Shown: positions 56,384 to 64,000 of the stretch, one piece after another
Position numbering within the stretch: the first letter of the stretch is position 1
How the letters are laid out: every line of letters starts with the position of its first letter
IMG/VR virus record: IMGVR_UViG_3300034279_000305
Location: 22,962-86,961 of that record
Origin: a virus
Strand: one strand, 5' to 3'
DNA: 64,000 bases
The notes under the pieces: model-generated
The model's database searches: none
What the model saw: only the letters and a program-made list of their open reading frames with translations
What the model was told of the DNA's origin: nothing
Position numbers and translations under genes: made by a program

Positions 56384-57315
56384 TTCCACACCGCAGTCGC
56401 CATAATGTCAGTCAAACACGCAACCAGATTGATTTCCTGATCGACTGCAAATGCTGCCTTGTATTGATAGTCAGCGAGAAGAAGAATGATGGCAGGAATA
56501 TTTTTAAATTCATCAAGATAACTGTCATAGATCTTACGAATGATTGCATTAGGATCACTATCCATATTTTCTACAACCCATGCACGCATCTTCGTCCAAT
56601 CCTTGCCTTGAAGATAAGTCAAAAGACTCTTCATATCAAGATCACGACTGGTATTAAGAACACCCTCGTCAATAGTGCCGCCGACACTATACCGCTGCAG
56701 TTCGTTTAAAACACGGCGATAGTCAGGGAAGTGCTTCTTGAGAACATGAGCGACCACCTTCTCATCGAAGGTGACATTTTCTCCACGAAGAATGTCAGTC
56801 AATCGTTTCATGAACCGACCTGCCATTTTCGGACGGTCTGCCTTGGTAAGTTTAAATTCGATGACTGCACAACGACTATGCAGAGGAGAGATAATCTTAT
56901 CCTTGAAATTACAAGTAAAGATAAACCGACAGTTGTTTGAATATTGCTCAATAAACGCACGAAGCGCAGGTTGAGTTGAATTTGGATTGAGGTAATCTGC
57001 CTCATCAAGAATTACGATCTTGGGTTTACCATTAAATGAAACCGACGCAGCAAACTCTGTAATCTTGACACGCAGAGTTTCAATATTTCTATCGTCAGAA
57101 CCGTTGATGATGATGTAATCGCACCCAAGTTCTTCACAGACTGCTCGAGCGATGGTAGTCTTACCAACACCCGCAGTACCACAAAGAAGCATGTTAGGAA
57201 TTTCACCAGACTCAACAAACTGGCGGAAGGTGTTCAATTGTGCATCTGGAAGGATACAGTCGTCCAATTTACGAGGACGATACTTTTCAACCCAAAGGAA
57301 TTGTTCATTGCTCAT
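56380..57315 (-). CDS. 44: Clamp loader ATPase gp44
   Basis: Encodes 311 residues from ATG 57315, which has GGAG upstream. QFLWVEKYRPRKLDDCI start motif, CGTAGVGKTT Walker A near 45-54, VILDEADYL Walker B, FTCNFKDKIISPLHSRC with the SRC arginine-finger motif. AAA+ protein of the T4 clamp loader. A stem-loop (57338-57384) lies upstream. Confidence 0.93.
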   Translation of the reverse strand: MSNEQFLWVEKYRPRKLDDCILPDAQLNTFRQFVESGEIPNMLLCGTAGVGKTTIARAVCEELGCDYIIINGSDDRNIETLRVKITEFAASVSFNGKPKIVILDEADYLNPNSTQPALRAFIEQYSNNCRFIFTCNFKDKIISPLHSRCAVIEFKLTKADRPKMAGRFMKRLTDILRGENVTFDEKVVAHVLKKHFPDYRRVLNELQRYSVGGTIDEGVLNTSRDLDMKSLLTYLQGKDWTKMRAWVVENMDSDPNAIIRKIYDSYLDEFKNIPAIILLLADYQYKAAFAVDQEINLVACLTDIMATAVWK

Positions 57316-57337
57316 AATAATCTCCATAATAAAAGGT

Positions 57338-57384
57338 GGGTGATGCCTCATCGATGACGCTCTTCGCAGCAGCAGACATCACCC
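57338..57384 (-). other. Stem-loop upstream of gene 44
   Basis: GGGTGATG (57384-57377) and CATCACCC (57345-57338) form an 8-bp stem around 31 nt, then ACCTTTTATT. Could be a weak terminator after the peroxiredoxin gene or a leader element of gene 44. Confidence 0.45.
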
Positions 57385-57398
57385 TCAGCGAAGTTTGA

Positions 57399-57938
57399 TT
57401 AACTATTCGTTTGCAACCAATGCAAGATAGTGTATGGATCAGTCTCGCCATACGGATCAGTCTCGCAGTTATCTTCCTTCCCAGGTTCGATAAACCACTT
57501 CTCGATCTTACCATTATCTACAACAACTGCATACCGCCAAGAACGAATGCCAAAACCAAGATTGTCCTTATAAACTTCCATGTTCATACCAGAAGTAAAC
57601 TCTGCAGAACCATCAGGGATAACCTTAACATGCTCTAGTTTCTGATCCTTCGCCCAACAATTCATAACGAATGAATCGTTGACTGACAGGCAGTAGATAT
57701 CGTCAATACCATGAGAGTAGAAACGCATCGCCAGTTCTTCGAATCCAGGAAGTTGCATTGTCGAACAAGTAGGCGTAAATGCTCCAGGAAGCGAGAATAG
57801 GATGACACGTTTACCCGCGAAAAGATCGAACGATGTCACATCCTCCCAACGATAAGGATTCAAATCCTCAATAGTATCATCACGAACACGAGTCTTGAAG
57901 ACTACACTCGGAACAACTGTCGGTAGATTATCAACCAT
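57399..57938 (-). CDS. Prx5-type peroxiredoxin
   Basis: Encodes 179 residues from ATG 57938. ILFSLPGAFTPTCST is the peroxidatic Cys motif (PxxxTxxC); LSVNDSFVMNCWAKD and a FGIRSWRY segment follow the Prx5 pattern. It reduces peroxides, perhaps protecting the cell during infection together with Dps. Start chosen from GGAG spacing and overlap with the preceding stop. Confidence 0.88.
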   Translation of the reverse strand: MVDNLPTVVPSVVFKTRVRDDTIEDLNPYRWEDVTSFDLFAGKRVILFSLPGAFTPTCSTMQLPGFEELAMRFYSHGIDDIYCLSVNDSFVMNCWAKDQKLEHVKVIPDGSAEFTSGMNMEVYKDNLGFGIRSWRYAVVVDNGKIEKWFIEPGKEDNCETDPYGETDPYTILHWLQTNS

Positions 57939-58104
57939 TAACATTCTCCACTTGAGCATCCCAATCATTGACAATCAGGAATTTATTAAACTGACGAATG
58001 ACTTCTTCAACACTACTTGTAGTGAATTCGATAGACATTGCACGACCATCTACATCATTGTCATACGGAATTCGTGCACTAAATGTAATTTCTAACTTAT
58101 CCAT
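57931..58104 (-). CDS. 57-residue phage protein between clamp and peroxiredoxin
   Basis: A short frame from ATG 58104 to TGA 57931, with AAGGATAC upstream. LEITFSARIPYDNDVDGRAM then FTTSSVEEVIRQFNKFL looks like a small alpha/beta protein. Its TGA overlaps the peroxiredoxin ATG. No family recognised. Confidence 0.6.
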   Translation of the reverse strand: MDKLEITFSARIPYDNDVDGRAMSIEFTTSSVEEVIRQFNKFLIVNDWDAQVENVNG

Positions 58105-58114
58105 GACTGTATCC

Positions 58115-58774
58115 TTATACGACCGACGAAGGTTCCATCGCCAACCAGTATTCCAACTTCTTGGTCAGGTTGTTAAAGTGCATTGCCTTCTTCTTTCCGA
58201 GTGTTACCTCATAGTCATCAGCAATAACCTTCAGGTTCTCGACCTTCAGACGACAATCAAAGTCACCATCTGCGTTATTGTCTAGTTCGCGACGGAATGC
58301 ATTTGCACGAGGATTAGCAGGGTCGCTAACAGTCAGAGTCACCTTACCGCCCTTTGAGACAACGCTCATGGTCGGAGCAGAAAGAATGGATGCTGCCTTC
58401 TGGACCATGCCAATCTCAGCAGCAGTCATCTTGAAGGTGAAGAACGGATCAATCTCGAGTGACTTATAGGGAGCAGCGGTAACTACTGATGGGTCAGCAT
58501 AACCATACTCGAATTCCGACTTGTCCTTACGCAAGAACATACTCGACTGTTCAAACTCGATATCTTGTTCGTCCCAGATGCTGAGAAGAGCAAGGAGGTT
58601 GGGCAAATCATACACTGCGAATTCGCGAGGGAATGATTCGGAGACAGTGGCAAGAGTCAGAATGTTCTTACCTTCACTCACGGTCGCAAGAACTGAACCC
58701 TCGCGAACGACAATGTTCGTATTAATCGAGGCAAAGTTCTTTAGAACGGCGAGAGTTTCATTTGAGATCTTCAT
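58115..58774 (-). CDS. 45: Sliding clamp gp45
   Basis: Encodes 219 residues (T4 gp45 is 228). MKISNETLAVLKNFASIN start, FPREFAVYDLPNLLALLSIW, and a C-terminal HFNNLTKKLEYWLAME are conserved. It is the trimeric processivity clamp and in T4 also activates late promoters. Promoter at 58839-58867. Confidence 0.93.
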   Translation of the reverse strand: MKISNETLAVLKNFASINTNIVVREGSVLATVSEGKNILTLATVSESFPREFAVYDLPNLLALLSIWDEQDIEFEQSSMFLRKDKSEFEYGYADPSVVTAAPYKSLEIDPFFTFKMTAAEIGMVQKAASILSAPTMSVVSKGGKVTLTVSDPANPRANAFRRELDNNADGDFDCRLKVENLKVIADDYEVTLGKKKAMHFNNLTKKLEYWLAMEPSSVV

Positions 58775-58780
58775 AATATA

Positions 58781-59227
58781 TTAATCCTTAGTAGTCAGAG
58801 AGGTTTTAAGACGTGGTAAAGTAATAGTACCACCATCAGTTATACTATCATTATTGAAGAAAGTCAAGGTATTTGTTGCACTTCCCATGGTAGTAAATGA
58901 TTCAGTATCGGTGTTTAGAACAAAAGTATTTTCGTCGAAATCATCTTCGACTCCAACTTCTTCATCATGCACATGTAATGCAATGATTGCGTAATGAATG
59001 ACCTTCATGAGATCCTTACGCCAGTCTTCAGGTGTTCCCTTGTGACCATAACGTTGAGCATACTTTAAAATATTCCCAACAGTAAATCCAATACCATGAC
59101 CACCGTCGATAATAAACTCGGTCGCCTGATATTGGTTTTGTGCGTAATGTCCATCATATGTGGAATCTACGTAGTCGGTGATCTCCCGTAGGAGATCACC
59201 CTCATTATATCTGTATTCAATTGTCAT
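58781..59227 (-). CDS. DUF3310-like nucleotide-kinase-related phage protein
   Basis: Encodes 148 residues. QYQATEFIIDGGHGIGFTVGNILKYAQRYGHKGTPEDWRKDLMKVIHYAI follows the DUF3310/SaV-like pattern. The C-terminal 50 residues are low-complexity and overlap the gp45 promoter, so they may be under regulatory rather than protein-level constraint. Confidence 0.7.
   Translation of the reverse strand: MTIEYRYNEGDLLREITDYVDSTYDGHYAQNQYQATEFIIDGGHGIGFTVGNILKYAQRYGHKGTPEDWRKDLMKVIHYAIIALHVHDEEVGVEDDFDENTFVLNTDTESFTTMGSATNTLTFFNNDSITDGGTITLPRLKTSLTTKD
58839..58867 (-). promoter_or_regulatory. Promoter of gene 45, TTGACT-17-TATAAC
   Basis: TTGACT (58867-58862), 17 nt, TATAAC (58844-58839), inside the 3' end of the DUF3310-like gene. 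Confidence 0.78.
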
Positions 59228-59236
59228 AGTTTCTCC

Positions 59237-60388
59237 TTAGAATGGGACTTCTTCAGTCATTTGGTTAAAATATGCATCTTCATTCACACCATCATCTGGC
59301 ACTGCATCAACGTCGACTTTCTTATAGAGGTCGAGGAATGCTGCCTTGGTATCGGCATCGAAGCGATTAACGCAAAGTTCGATTGCCTTGCTGCGTGAAT
59401 TAAACATCGCGTAAGCATTGACGATGTGCTCAAGACGACGAGTAGAAACCAGTTCGTCGACGCCACCGTCGTAGAAAGTCTTACGGATGATTTCCGCCCA
59501 CGTGGTCAGTTTATCGGCGAATTCTTCGTCGACCTTTCCTGCCTTCTCCATCTTGTTCAGCACGATCTTCTTTTCGATCTTGGCGGAAGGATATTCCTGC
59601 TCAACGGTGATGGCGAAACGCTCAAGGAAAGCATCGTCGAGGATTTGGGCAGACATAAACTTGCCATCGTCAGAACCACGACCCTTGGTGTTGGCAGTGG
59701 CGATAACGTTGAACCCTGCCTTGGGAAAGATAGTTTCACCAGTCTTCTTATTGAAGTAAGGTTTGCCCTCAAGGATTGCTTGAAGACACATCATCTTGTT
59801 CGAACCACGGTCGATTTCGTCGAGGATGAGGATAGCACCACGCTTCATGGCGGTCAGGACTGGACCTTCGCGGTAAACAACGTTACCGTCGATCAGGGTG
59901 TTACCACCGATCAGATCGTCTTCATCGGTTTCAATCGAGATATTGACACGAAGGCATTCGCGCTTCAACTTGGCACATGCCTGTTCAATCATCGTGGTCT
60001 TACCGTTACCAGAAAGACCAGAGACGAACGTCGGATAGAACACACCAGCGTTCAAGATCTTGATTAGATCTTTATAAAAACCGAATGGAACGTAAGTCGT
60101 GTCAGCAGCAGGAACGAGGTTCTCAATAAGAACTTCCAACTTAGGAGCGATAACAATCTTCGCTGCTTCGCGAACTGGCATCGGGGTAACGTTGCCTACC
60201 ATCAGAGGAGACAGGTTATACTTACCACGACCGATACGGTGTTCGGTCATGTTCAACAACCAGAAGGGAACCTTCTGACCAAGGTCACGGGCAGCGGCAA
60301 CGATTTCCTTCTTAAGGAAAACACCGTTCTTGGTGTTGTTGGCGGAGAGTTTTTCAAGCAGTGCTTCACGGTTCATAATCATATTCAT
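59237..60388 (-). CDS. MoxR/CobS-like AAA+ ATPase
   Basis: Encodes about 383 residues; several in-frame ATGs (60391, 60388, 60382, 60376) lie behind GTGAGG. GLSGNGKTTMIEQACAK is Walker A near 130, ILILDEIDRG Walker B, FNVIATANTKGRG sensor 1. MoxR/CobS ATPases pair with VWA proteins to remodel or metallate targets. The matching VWA protein is next upstream (60861-63122). Confidence 0.87.
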   Translation of the reverse strand: MNMIMNREALLEKLSANNTKNGVFLKKEIVAAARDLGQKVPFWLLNMTEHRIGRGKYNLSPLMVGNVTPMPVREAAKIVIAPKLEVLIENLVPAADTTYVPFGFYKDLIKILNAGVFYPTFVSGLSGNGKTTMIEQACAKLKRECLRVNISIETDEDDLIGGNTLIDGNVVYREGPVLTAMKRGAILILDEIDRGSNKMMCLQAILEGKPYFNKKTGETIFPKAGFNVIATANTKGRGSDDGKFMSAQILDDAFLERFAITVEQEYPSAKIEKKIVLNKMEKAGKVDEEFADKLTTWAEIIRKTFYDGGVDELVSTRRLEHIVNAYAMFNSRSKAIELCVNRFDADTKAAFLDLYKKVDVDAVPDDGVNEDAYFNQMTEEVPF

Positions 60389-60415
60389 CATCCTCACATC
60401 ATCATAATATAATAC

Positions 60416-60444
60416 ATTCTACCGCAAAACGCAGCAGAAGTCAA
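60416..60444 (-). promoter_or_regulatory. Promoter of the MoxR-like gene, TTGACT-17-TAGAAT
   Basis: TTGACT (60444-60439), 17 nt, TAGAAT (60421-60416), directly upstream of the ATPase gene. Confidence 0.8.
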
Positions 60445-60451
60445 CAGTTTT

Positions 60452-60646
60452 TTAAGAAATAATCAACTCACGCGACTCAACTAGTTCATGAGAACCGTCA
60501 TTGCAGAAGTCATAATATTCAACGGTTTCATTGCGAAGAAGCATAAACCCAGCACCATTGGGATATACAGCACGAAGGACACCATTTTCATCACGCGACC
60601 ACGAGCAGAGGACGAGAGTTTCAAGTTCAGAGGGGAAATCAACCAT
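60452..60646 (-). CDS. Small conserved phage protein
   Basis: Encodes 64 residues: FPSELETLVLCSWSRDENGVLRAVYP, then MLLRNETVEYYDFCND. Beta-rich, no known family. Preceded by AAGGAA and a shared-leader promoter, so an independently expressed early gene. Confidence 0.6.
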   Translation of the reverse strand: MVDFPSELETLVLCSWSRDENGVLRAVYPNGAGFMLLRNETVEYYDFCNDGSHELVESRELIIS

Positions 60647-60677
60647 AATAAAATTTTCCTTTTCAAATTATATACAC

Positions 60678-60706
60678 AGTATACCCCAAAAACGAGATAA
60701 AGTCAA
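60678..60706 (-). promoter_or_regulatory. Early-type promoter with shared leader
   Basis: TTGACT (60706-60701), 17 nt, TATACT (60683-60678), then a leader with TTTGAAAAGGAAAA like those at 7.5 and 18.1 kb. The -35 overlaps the TGA of the 52-residue membrane peptide. Confidence 0.8.
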
Positions 60707-60861
60707 GCCCTATTCTTGCGATATATGTAAAAAAGATACAAGATTATCCACAGCGGCCATAGCGAAAGCGCAATCAAAAACATTGCACCCAATACATAAA
60801 ATGCAATAACCAAAACTGTCAACAAACCAATCAATTCTAACACAGACCATCTCCCTATCAT
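60703..60861 (-). CDS. 52-residue two-TM membrane peptide
   Basis: A short frame from ATG 60861 (TAATG overlap with the CobT-like stop) to TGA 60703. Two hydrophobic helices span about residues 7-30 and 32-48, ending in a basic YRKNRA tail. The coupling suggests it is made with the CobT-like protein; function unknown. Confidence 0.6.
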   Translation of the reverse strand: MIGRWSVLELIGLLTVLVIAFYVLGAMFLIALSLWPLWIILYLFYIYRKNRA

Positions 60862-63122
60862 TATGCTACTGCCCGAATCATTTTGGTAAGCAGAACACGG
60901 TTTGCTTGCTTTCCGTTCTGCATCTTTTTGAATGCTTGGAAGATTTGCTTCGTATTCTCACTATCAACCTGCAAAGTATCAGCGCCAATCTGAAGGTTCT
61001 TGCCACCTGGAACGAGGAAGCGATTGTGGAACCCACCGTGGTTGTCGAGAGTGAACACACGGTCCTTGACCCATTCTGTCTTCCACTTGGCATCGAAATT
61101 GAAGTCATCACCGAGCATACGACGAGCAGTATGCTTTTCGCTGTATCCTACGATGAAGAAATTGATCACTCGCGAACCAGTCACCTGACCGTAGAGTTCG
61201 AGCAATGCCTTCGAGTAGGCAGAGCGCATACCCTTATCGCGGTCATACTTCACAGTAACCGACTTACGAGTCTTAGCATCTTCAATAGTCAGATTGCTAT
61301 TGCCGTAGTAGTTATAGGTATTGGTGTTAAAGTTATTGTCACCGTCACCATCAGTCAAGAACACGGTCGACAGAACTTCGAGACGATGCTTCGAGCGGAA
61401 CTGTTCAGCAATCGAGCGAGCAACGATAACTGATTCCTCGAGAGGAGTCGAACCAAGACCGAAGTGATCAGGATACCTGTAAATCAGATTTTTATAACTA
61501 CCATACGAACGACGATTTTCATATGCATGACCAAGATGCAGCAACTTTTTTACAGCATTATTAAACTGTGCACTAGAGCAACTCCCGTCGAGGAACTGAT
61601 ACAAGAAGAAATTTGAATCAGCAATCTGGATATCGTTCTTGTTTTCACCAGTGGTAATTTCACGATGTTCACGATTGTGCGCAGGGAATGCAGACTTAGC
61701 AAACTGGTTATTGATGAAACCGTAAACTTCCAACGGGATACGAACCTTACGGCAGAACATTGCCAGCGTAACCATCTGCTCAATCGTGCCTTTCATGTTC
61801 ATGTCCATAGAACCAGACATGTCGAGGAACATAAGCATGCCATGGTTCTTACCGTTAGGCATAATGGTGTGACGAGCGAACAAATCTTCGCTGATCTTAT
61901 GTGCCCACAAACGATCAGTGTCAAGACGACCAGTCTTAGCAACAGTCGCACGAGCAAACTCAGATGCCTTACGACGCATTTCGAATTCTTGAACCATCAG
62001 ATTGATATACTTTTGGTTGTTCGCACGAAATTCGTTGTAAACCTTAGTTGCATCAGTTTCAGAATTGACAGTGTTGTAACCATCACGAACAGTAATCTTG
62101 ATGCTATCAATCACCCGTTTCATTGGAATAATATAGTCAGAAGGTTTTACGATCGTCAGGTTGCCATAGACATATGGACGCGACTTATCATCGACCAGTT
62201 CGTCTTCACGATTGCGGAAGTGTTCGTCGGTTTCAGCGATAGGATTTTCGTTGTAATAAGGTTCTTCTTGAAACCCCTTTGAACCATCTGGTTCGCGCGA
62301 ATCATATTCTTGATCGTCGCCATTTTCACCAGATTCATCTTCATCAGTTTCAGAGGTGGTGTTCTCATTGTCAGTTTCGTCAGTCATTCCACCCGATTGA
62401 CCTTCGCCATCTTGCGTGTCATCGGTTTCTTCCGACTCATCATCAGACTGACCATCAGAGGTTTCGGAAGGAGCAGAGGAAGATGAGTCCATGTCGAATT
62501 CATCACCCATCATACCACCGAGTTGATCCATCAACTCATCAAAGGCAGTTTCTTCGGGAGTCTGTTCAGTCTTAGCGAGACCGTAGAGTTCGGTTGCCAA
62601 CGCCGAAACTTCTTCCCAAGTTTCTAGAACGTCGATGCGGCGCAGGATTGCCTTCTCATCTTCCGAGAACTGAATGTTCAGGAAAGCACCAACCTTGTAA
62701 TAAAGGTTGACACGGTCGATGAAGCGAAGTGTATCGAGGTCGCGACCCTCTACGCCGAAGAAGTTACGCTCAAAGAGTTCCTTGTAACCAGCGTAGAAGT
62801 TCTTGCGAATTCCAGGATACTTGTCCTTAACCTTACGCTCAATACGAGCATCTTCGAGAATGTTTAGGAACGACTTGATACCGTTACCACCGTCAGTGAT
62901 GGCATCGTGCCATCCCGCAGCAGGAGTGTAGAGAGCATGACCGATTTCGTGACCGATAAGCAGGTCATAGAGGTCAGCAGACATTTCCTTCCAGATAGGA
63001 AGGATCAACGCACGGTCTTGAAGGTTGAACGCTGCGGTTGCAACCTTCTGGTGCTCAATGCGGATATTCTCGGAAGCAAGCAACTTAGCGAGAATGGACT
63101 TTTCAGAGTTAGAAACGGACAT
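60861..63122 (-). CDS. CobT-like protein: HExxH metallopeptidase domain plus VWA domain
   Basis: Encodes 753 residues from ATG 63122. H58-E-I-G-H62 in LIGHEIGHALYTP is a zinc-peptidase motif in the N-terminal domain. Residues about 205-300 are a long acidic Asp/Glu/Ser/Thr linker, as in CobT. The C-terminal VWA domain has LMFLDMSGSMDMN (MIDAS DxSxS) near 430. With the MoxR-like ATPase it forms a putative AAA+/VWA machine; a phage role is unknown. Confidence 0.85.
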   Translation of the reverse strand: MSVSNSEKSILAKLLASENIRIEHQKVATAAFNLQDRALILPIWKEMSADLYDLLIGHEIGHALYTPAAGWHDAITDGGNGIKSFLNILEDARIERKVKDKYPGIRKNFYAGYKELFERNFFGVEGRDLDTLRFIDRVNLYYKVGAFLNIQFSEDEKAILRRIDVLETWEEVSALATELYGLAKTEQTPEETAFDELMDQLGGMMGDEFDMDSSSSAPSETSDGQSDDESEETDDTQDGEGQSGGMTDETDNENTTSETDEDESGENGDDQEYDSREPDGSKGFQEEPYYNENPIAETDEHFRNREDELVDDKSRPYVYGNLTIVKPSDYIIPMKRVIDSIKITVRDGYNTVNSETDATKVYNEFRANNQKYINLMVQEFEMRRKASEFARATVAKTGRLDTDRLWAHKISEDLFARHTIMPNGKNHGMLMFLDMSGSMDMNMKGTIEQMVTLAMFCRKVRIPLEVYGFINNQFAKSAFPAHNREHREITTGENKNDIQIADSNFFLYQFLDGSCSSAQFNNAVKKLLHLGHAYENRRSYGSYKNLIYRYPDHFGLGSTPLEESVIVARSIAEQFRSKHRLEVLSTVFLTDGDGDNNFNTNTYNYYGNSNLTIEDAKTRKSVTVKYDRDKGMRSAYSKALLELYGQVTGSRVINFFIVGYSEKHTARRMLGDDFNFDAKWKTEWVKDRVFTLDNHGGFHNRFLVPGGKNLQIGADTLQVDSENTKQIFQAFKKMQNGKQANRVLLTKMIRAVA

Positions 63123-63151
63123 CACAAAACCTCATCATCAATTTATATTCC

Positions 63152-63180
63152 ATTCTACCCCAAAATGAGATAAAAGTCAA
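63152..63180 (-). promoter_or_regulatory. Promoter of the CobT-like gene, TTGACT-17-TAGAAT
   Basis: TTGACT (63180-63175), 17 nt, TAGAAT (63157-63152), 30 nt before the ATG. Confidence 0.8.
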
Positions 63181-63204
63181 CACTTATTTTGAGATTTTTG
63201 TAAA

Positions 63205-63561
63205 TTAATAACAGGCAGTGACCCTTGCGTATCGCACGAAACGACCGTAAGAATCATATAGCGGTTCAAATTTCTCGTAACAAGTAGGTTCTGGTGGACG
63301 ACGATAGTGATAGTCATATTCGCGGTCATAGACTTCACGATCGGTTGCACGATCGTTGCGACGATTGCTGTTTGTCGCGGCACCAAGAATGAATGCACCT
63401 ACGCCGATAGCGATTGCCTCGCCTGTGCTAATGCGTGAACGTTTTTCGCGTCGTTCCTTGCGCTGTTCCCATCCATATCCATCGCGGTTGCGTGCTTCAG
63501 CAGCAACAGGAACAAAGGCAACACTCAGAGCAACTAAACTTACAACAACTGTCTTAATCAT
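63205..63561 (-). CDS. Secreted small protein with glycine-zipper-like segment
   Basis: Encodes 118 residues: signal peptide (KTVVVSLVALSVAFVPVAAEA), a very basic stretch (EQRKERREKRSR), a Gly/Ala-rich hydrophobic segment (IAIGVGAFILGAATN) like glycine-zipper outer-membrane proteins, then a Tyr/Arg-rich tail with two Cys. Periplasmic or envelope location is likely; function unknown. Confidence 0.7.
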   Translation of the reverse strand: MIKTVVVSLVALSVAFVPVAAEARNRDGYGWEQRKERREKRSRISTGEAIAIGVGAFILGAATNSNRRNDRATDREVYDREYDYHYRRPPEPTCYEKFEPLYDSYGRFVRYARVTACY

Positions 63562-63583
63562 AACTTTCTCCTTCTATTATTCC

Positions 63584-63612
63584 ATTCTACCCTAGAACAT
63601 GACAAAAGTCAA
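63584..63612 (-). promoter_or_regulatory. Promoter, TTGACT-17-TAGAAT
   Basis: TTGACT (63612-63607), 17 nt, TAGAAT (63589-63584), upstream of the secreted protein gene. Confidence 0.8.
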
Positions 63613-63616
63613 GCCC

Positions 63617-64000
63617 TTATTTACGATATCTTGTCATCGTTCCATCATGGTGTGCAAGGTATGCTTCAAAATCAATATCAGGATATTCAGTCTTTAAACC
63701 CAGTAGCATATCTAGATTTGAGATAGCGTCATCGAACAGACGGACACGAGCGTATTTACCCGTTTCGAGATACTGTTTGATAACGATTTTCTTACCAGCA
63801 GCAGAGTTGGGAGCATCGAGATTACCCGAACGATGAACGTGCACATCATCAATGTCAATTCCCTGCTGACGGAACGTATCTAGGAAGGTTTCACGATCAT
63901 CGAAATCTGAGCGAGCAGTGATGATAATCATCTTACTACCAGCACGATTCTTAATGTTTTTGTGGATTGCTTTCGCCTTCGCGATTGCTCGAGCAATAGG
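63617..64000 (-). CDS. HAD-like phosphatase (partial, N-terminus off window)
   Basis: The frame is open from the right edge; an internal ATG at 63931 is not the real start because 23 in-frame codons lie upstream. MIIITARSDFDDRETF supplies the HAD motif II Thr, and RLFDDAISNL the motif IV acidic pair. The nucleophilic DxD must lie outside the window. Function cannot be narrowed further. Confidence 0.65.
   Translation of the reverse strand, partial: PIARAIAKAKAIHKNIKNRAGSKMIIITARSDFDDRETFLDTFRQQGIDIDDVHVHRSGNLDAPNSAAGKKIVIKQYLETGKYARVRLFDDAISNLDMLLGLKTEYPDIDFEAYLAHHDGTMTRYRK

Noticed and set aside
59426-60067. A 213-codon plus-strand frame over the MoxR-like gene
   Set aside because: It is antisense to clear Walker A/B motifs of the AAA+ gene; the translated product has no motif and no promoter.
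61665-62282. A 205-codon plus-strand frame over the CobT-like gene
   Set aside because: Antisense to the VWA/acidic-linker coding region; codon pattern explains the open frame.

Overview
This window is a stretch of a large T4-like myovirus (tailed phage) genome. Nearly every supportable gene reads on the minus strand, and neighbours are tightly packed with ATGA or TAATG start/stop overlaps. The T4-type replication core is recognisable: DNA polymerase gp43, UvsX, helicase gp41, primase gp61, RegA, clamp loader gp62/gp44, sliding clamp gp45 and RNase H. A GapR/DUF2312 protein points to an alphaproteobacterial host. The T4-like internal virion proteins, SpeD, Hsp20, CobS/CobT-like proteins and many 2-oxoglutarate oxygenases resemble marine T4-like phages.

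Layout. 1-7.9 kb: small conserved phage genes, a CmcI-like methyltransferase, a 2OG oxygenase, dCMP deaminase and several membrane peptides. 7.9-14.5 kb: a compact cassette of two 2OG oxygenases, a QueC-like PP-loop enzyme, two radical SAM enzymes, an unassigned protein, a Coq4-family protein and a glycosyltransferase. 14.8-18.7 kb: about 25 tRNA genes, including an initiator tRNA and two aberrant tRNA-like genes, two strongly structured RNA candidates, an RNase H-like (DUF458) gene, a lipoprotein and GapR. With tRNA-Arg(UCU) at 47.2 kb the tRNAs cover all 20 amino acids. 18.7-31.8 kb: SpeD, RNase H, ribonucleotide reductase (NrdA, glutaredoxin, NrdB), MazG-like, epimerase, ThyX, primase. 31.9-45.3 kb: lysis and virion genes (endolysin, spanin, holin candidates, structural proteins, Dps, a nucleotidyltransferase and a ligase-like protein), with T4-type late promoters TATAAATA. 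45.4-47.9 kb: two paralogous glycosyltransferases, tRNA-Arg and another 2OG oxygenase. 47.9-60.4 kb: replication module with a radical SAM gene, a secreted nuclease, an LSm-like protein, Hsp20 and a peroxiredoxin interspersed, ending in a MoxR/CobS-like AAA+ ATPase. 60.4-64 kb: a CobT-like metallopeptidase/VWA protein, small membrane or secreted proteins and a partial HAD-like gene.

Regulation. Early-type promoters recur as TTGACT (or TTTACT), exactly 17 nt, then TAGAAT or TATAnn, often followed by a shared A-rich leader with an AAGGAA ribosome site. Structural genes carry TATAAATA about 25-35 nt upstream of the start.

The most unusual content is the 7.9-14.5 kb cassette and the two multi-helix RNA candidates in the tRNA cluster. 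Family names come from motif recognition only; no database search was run.
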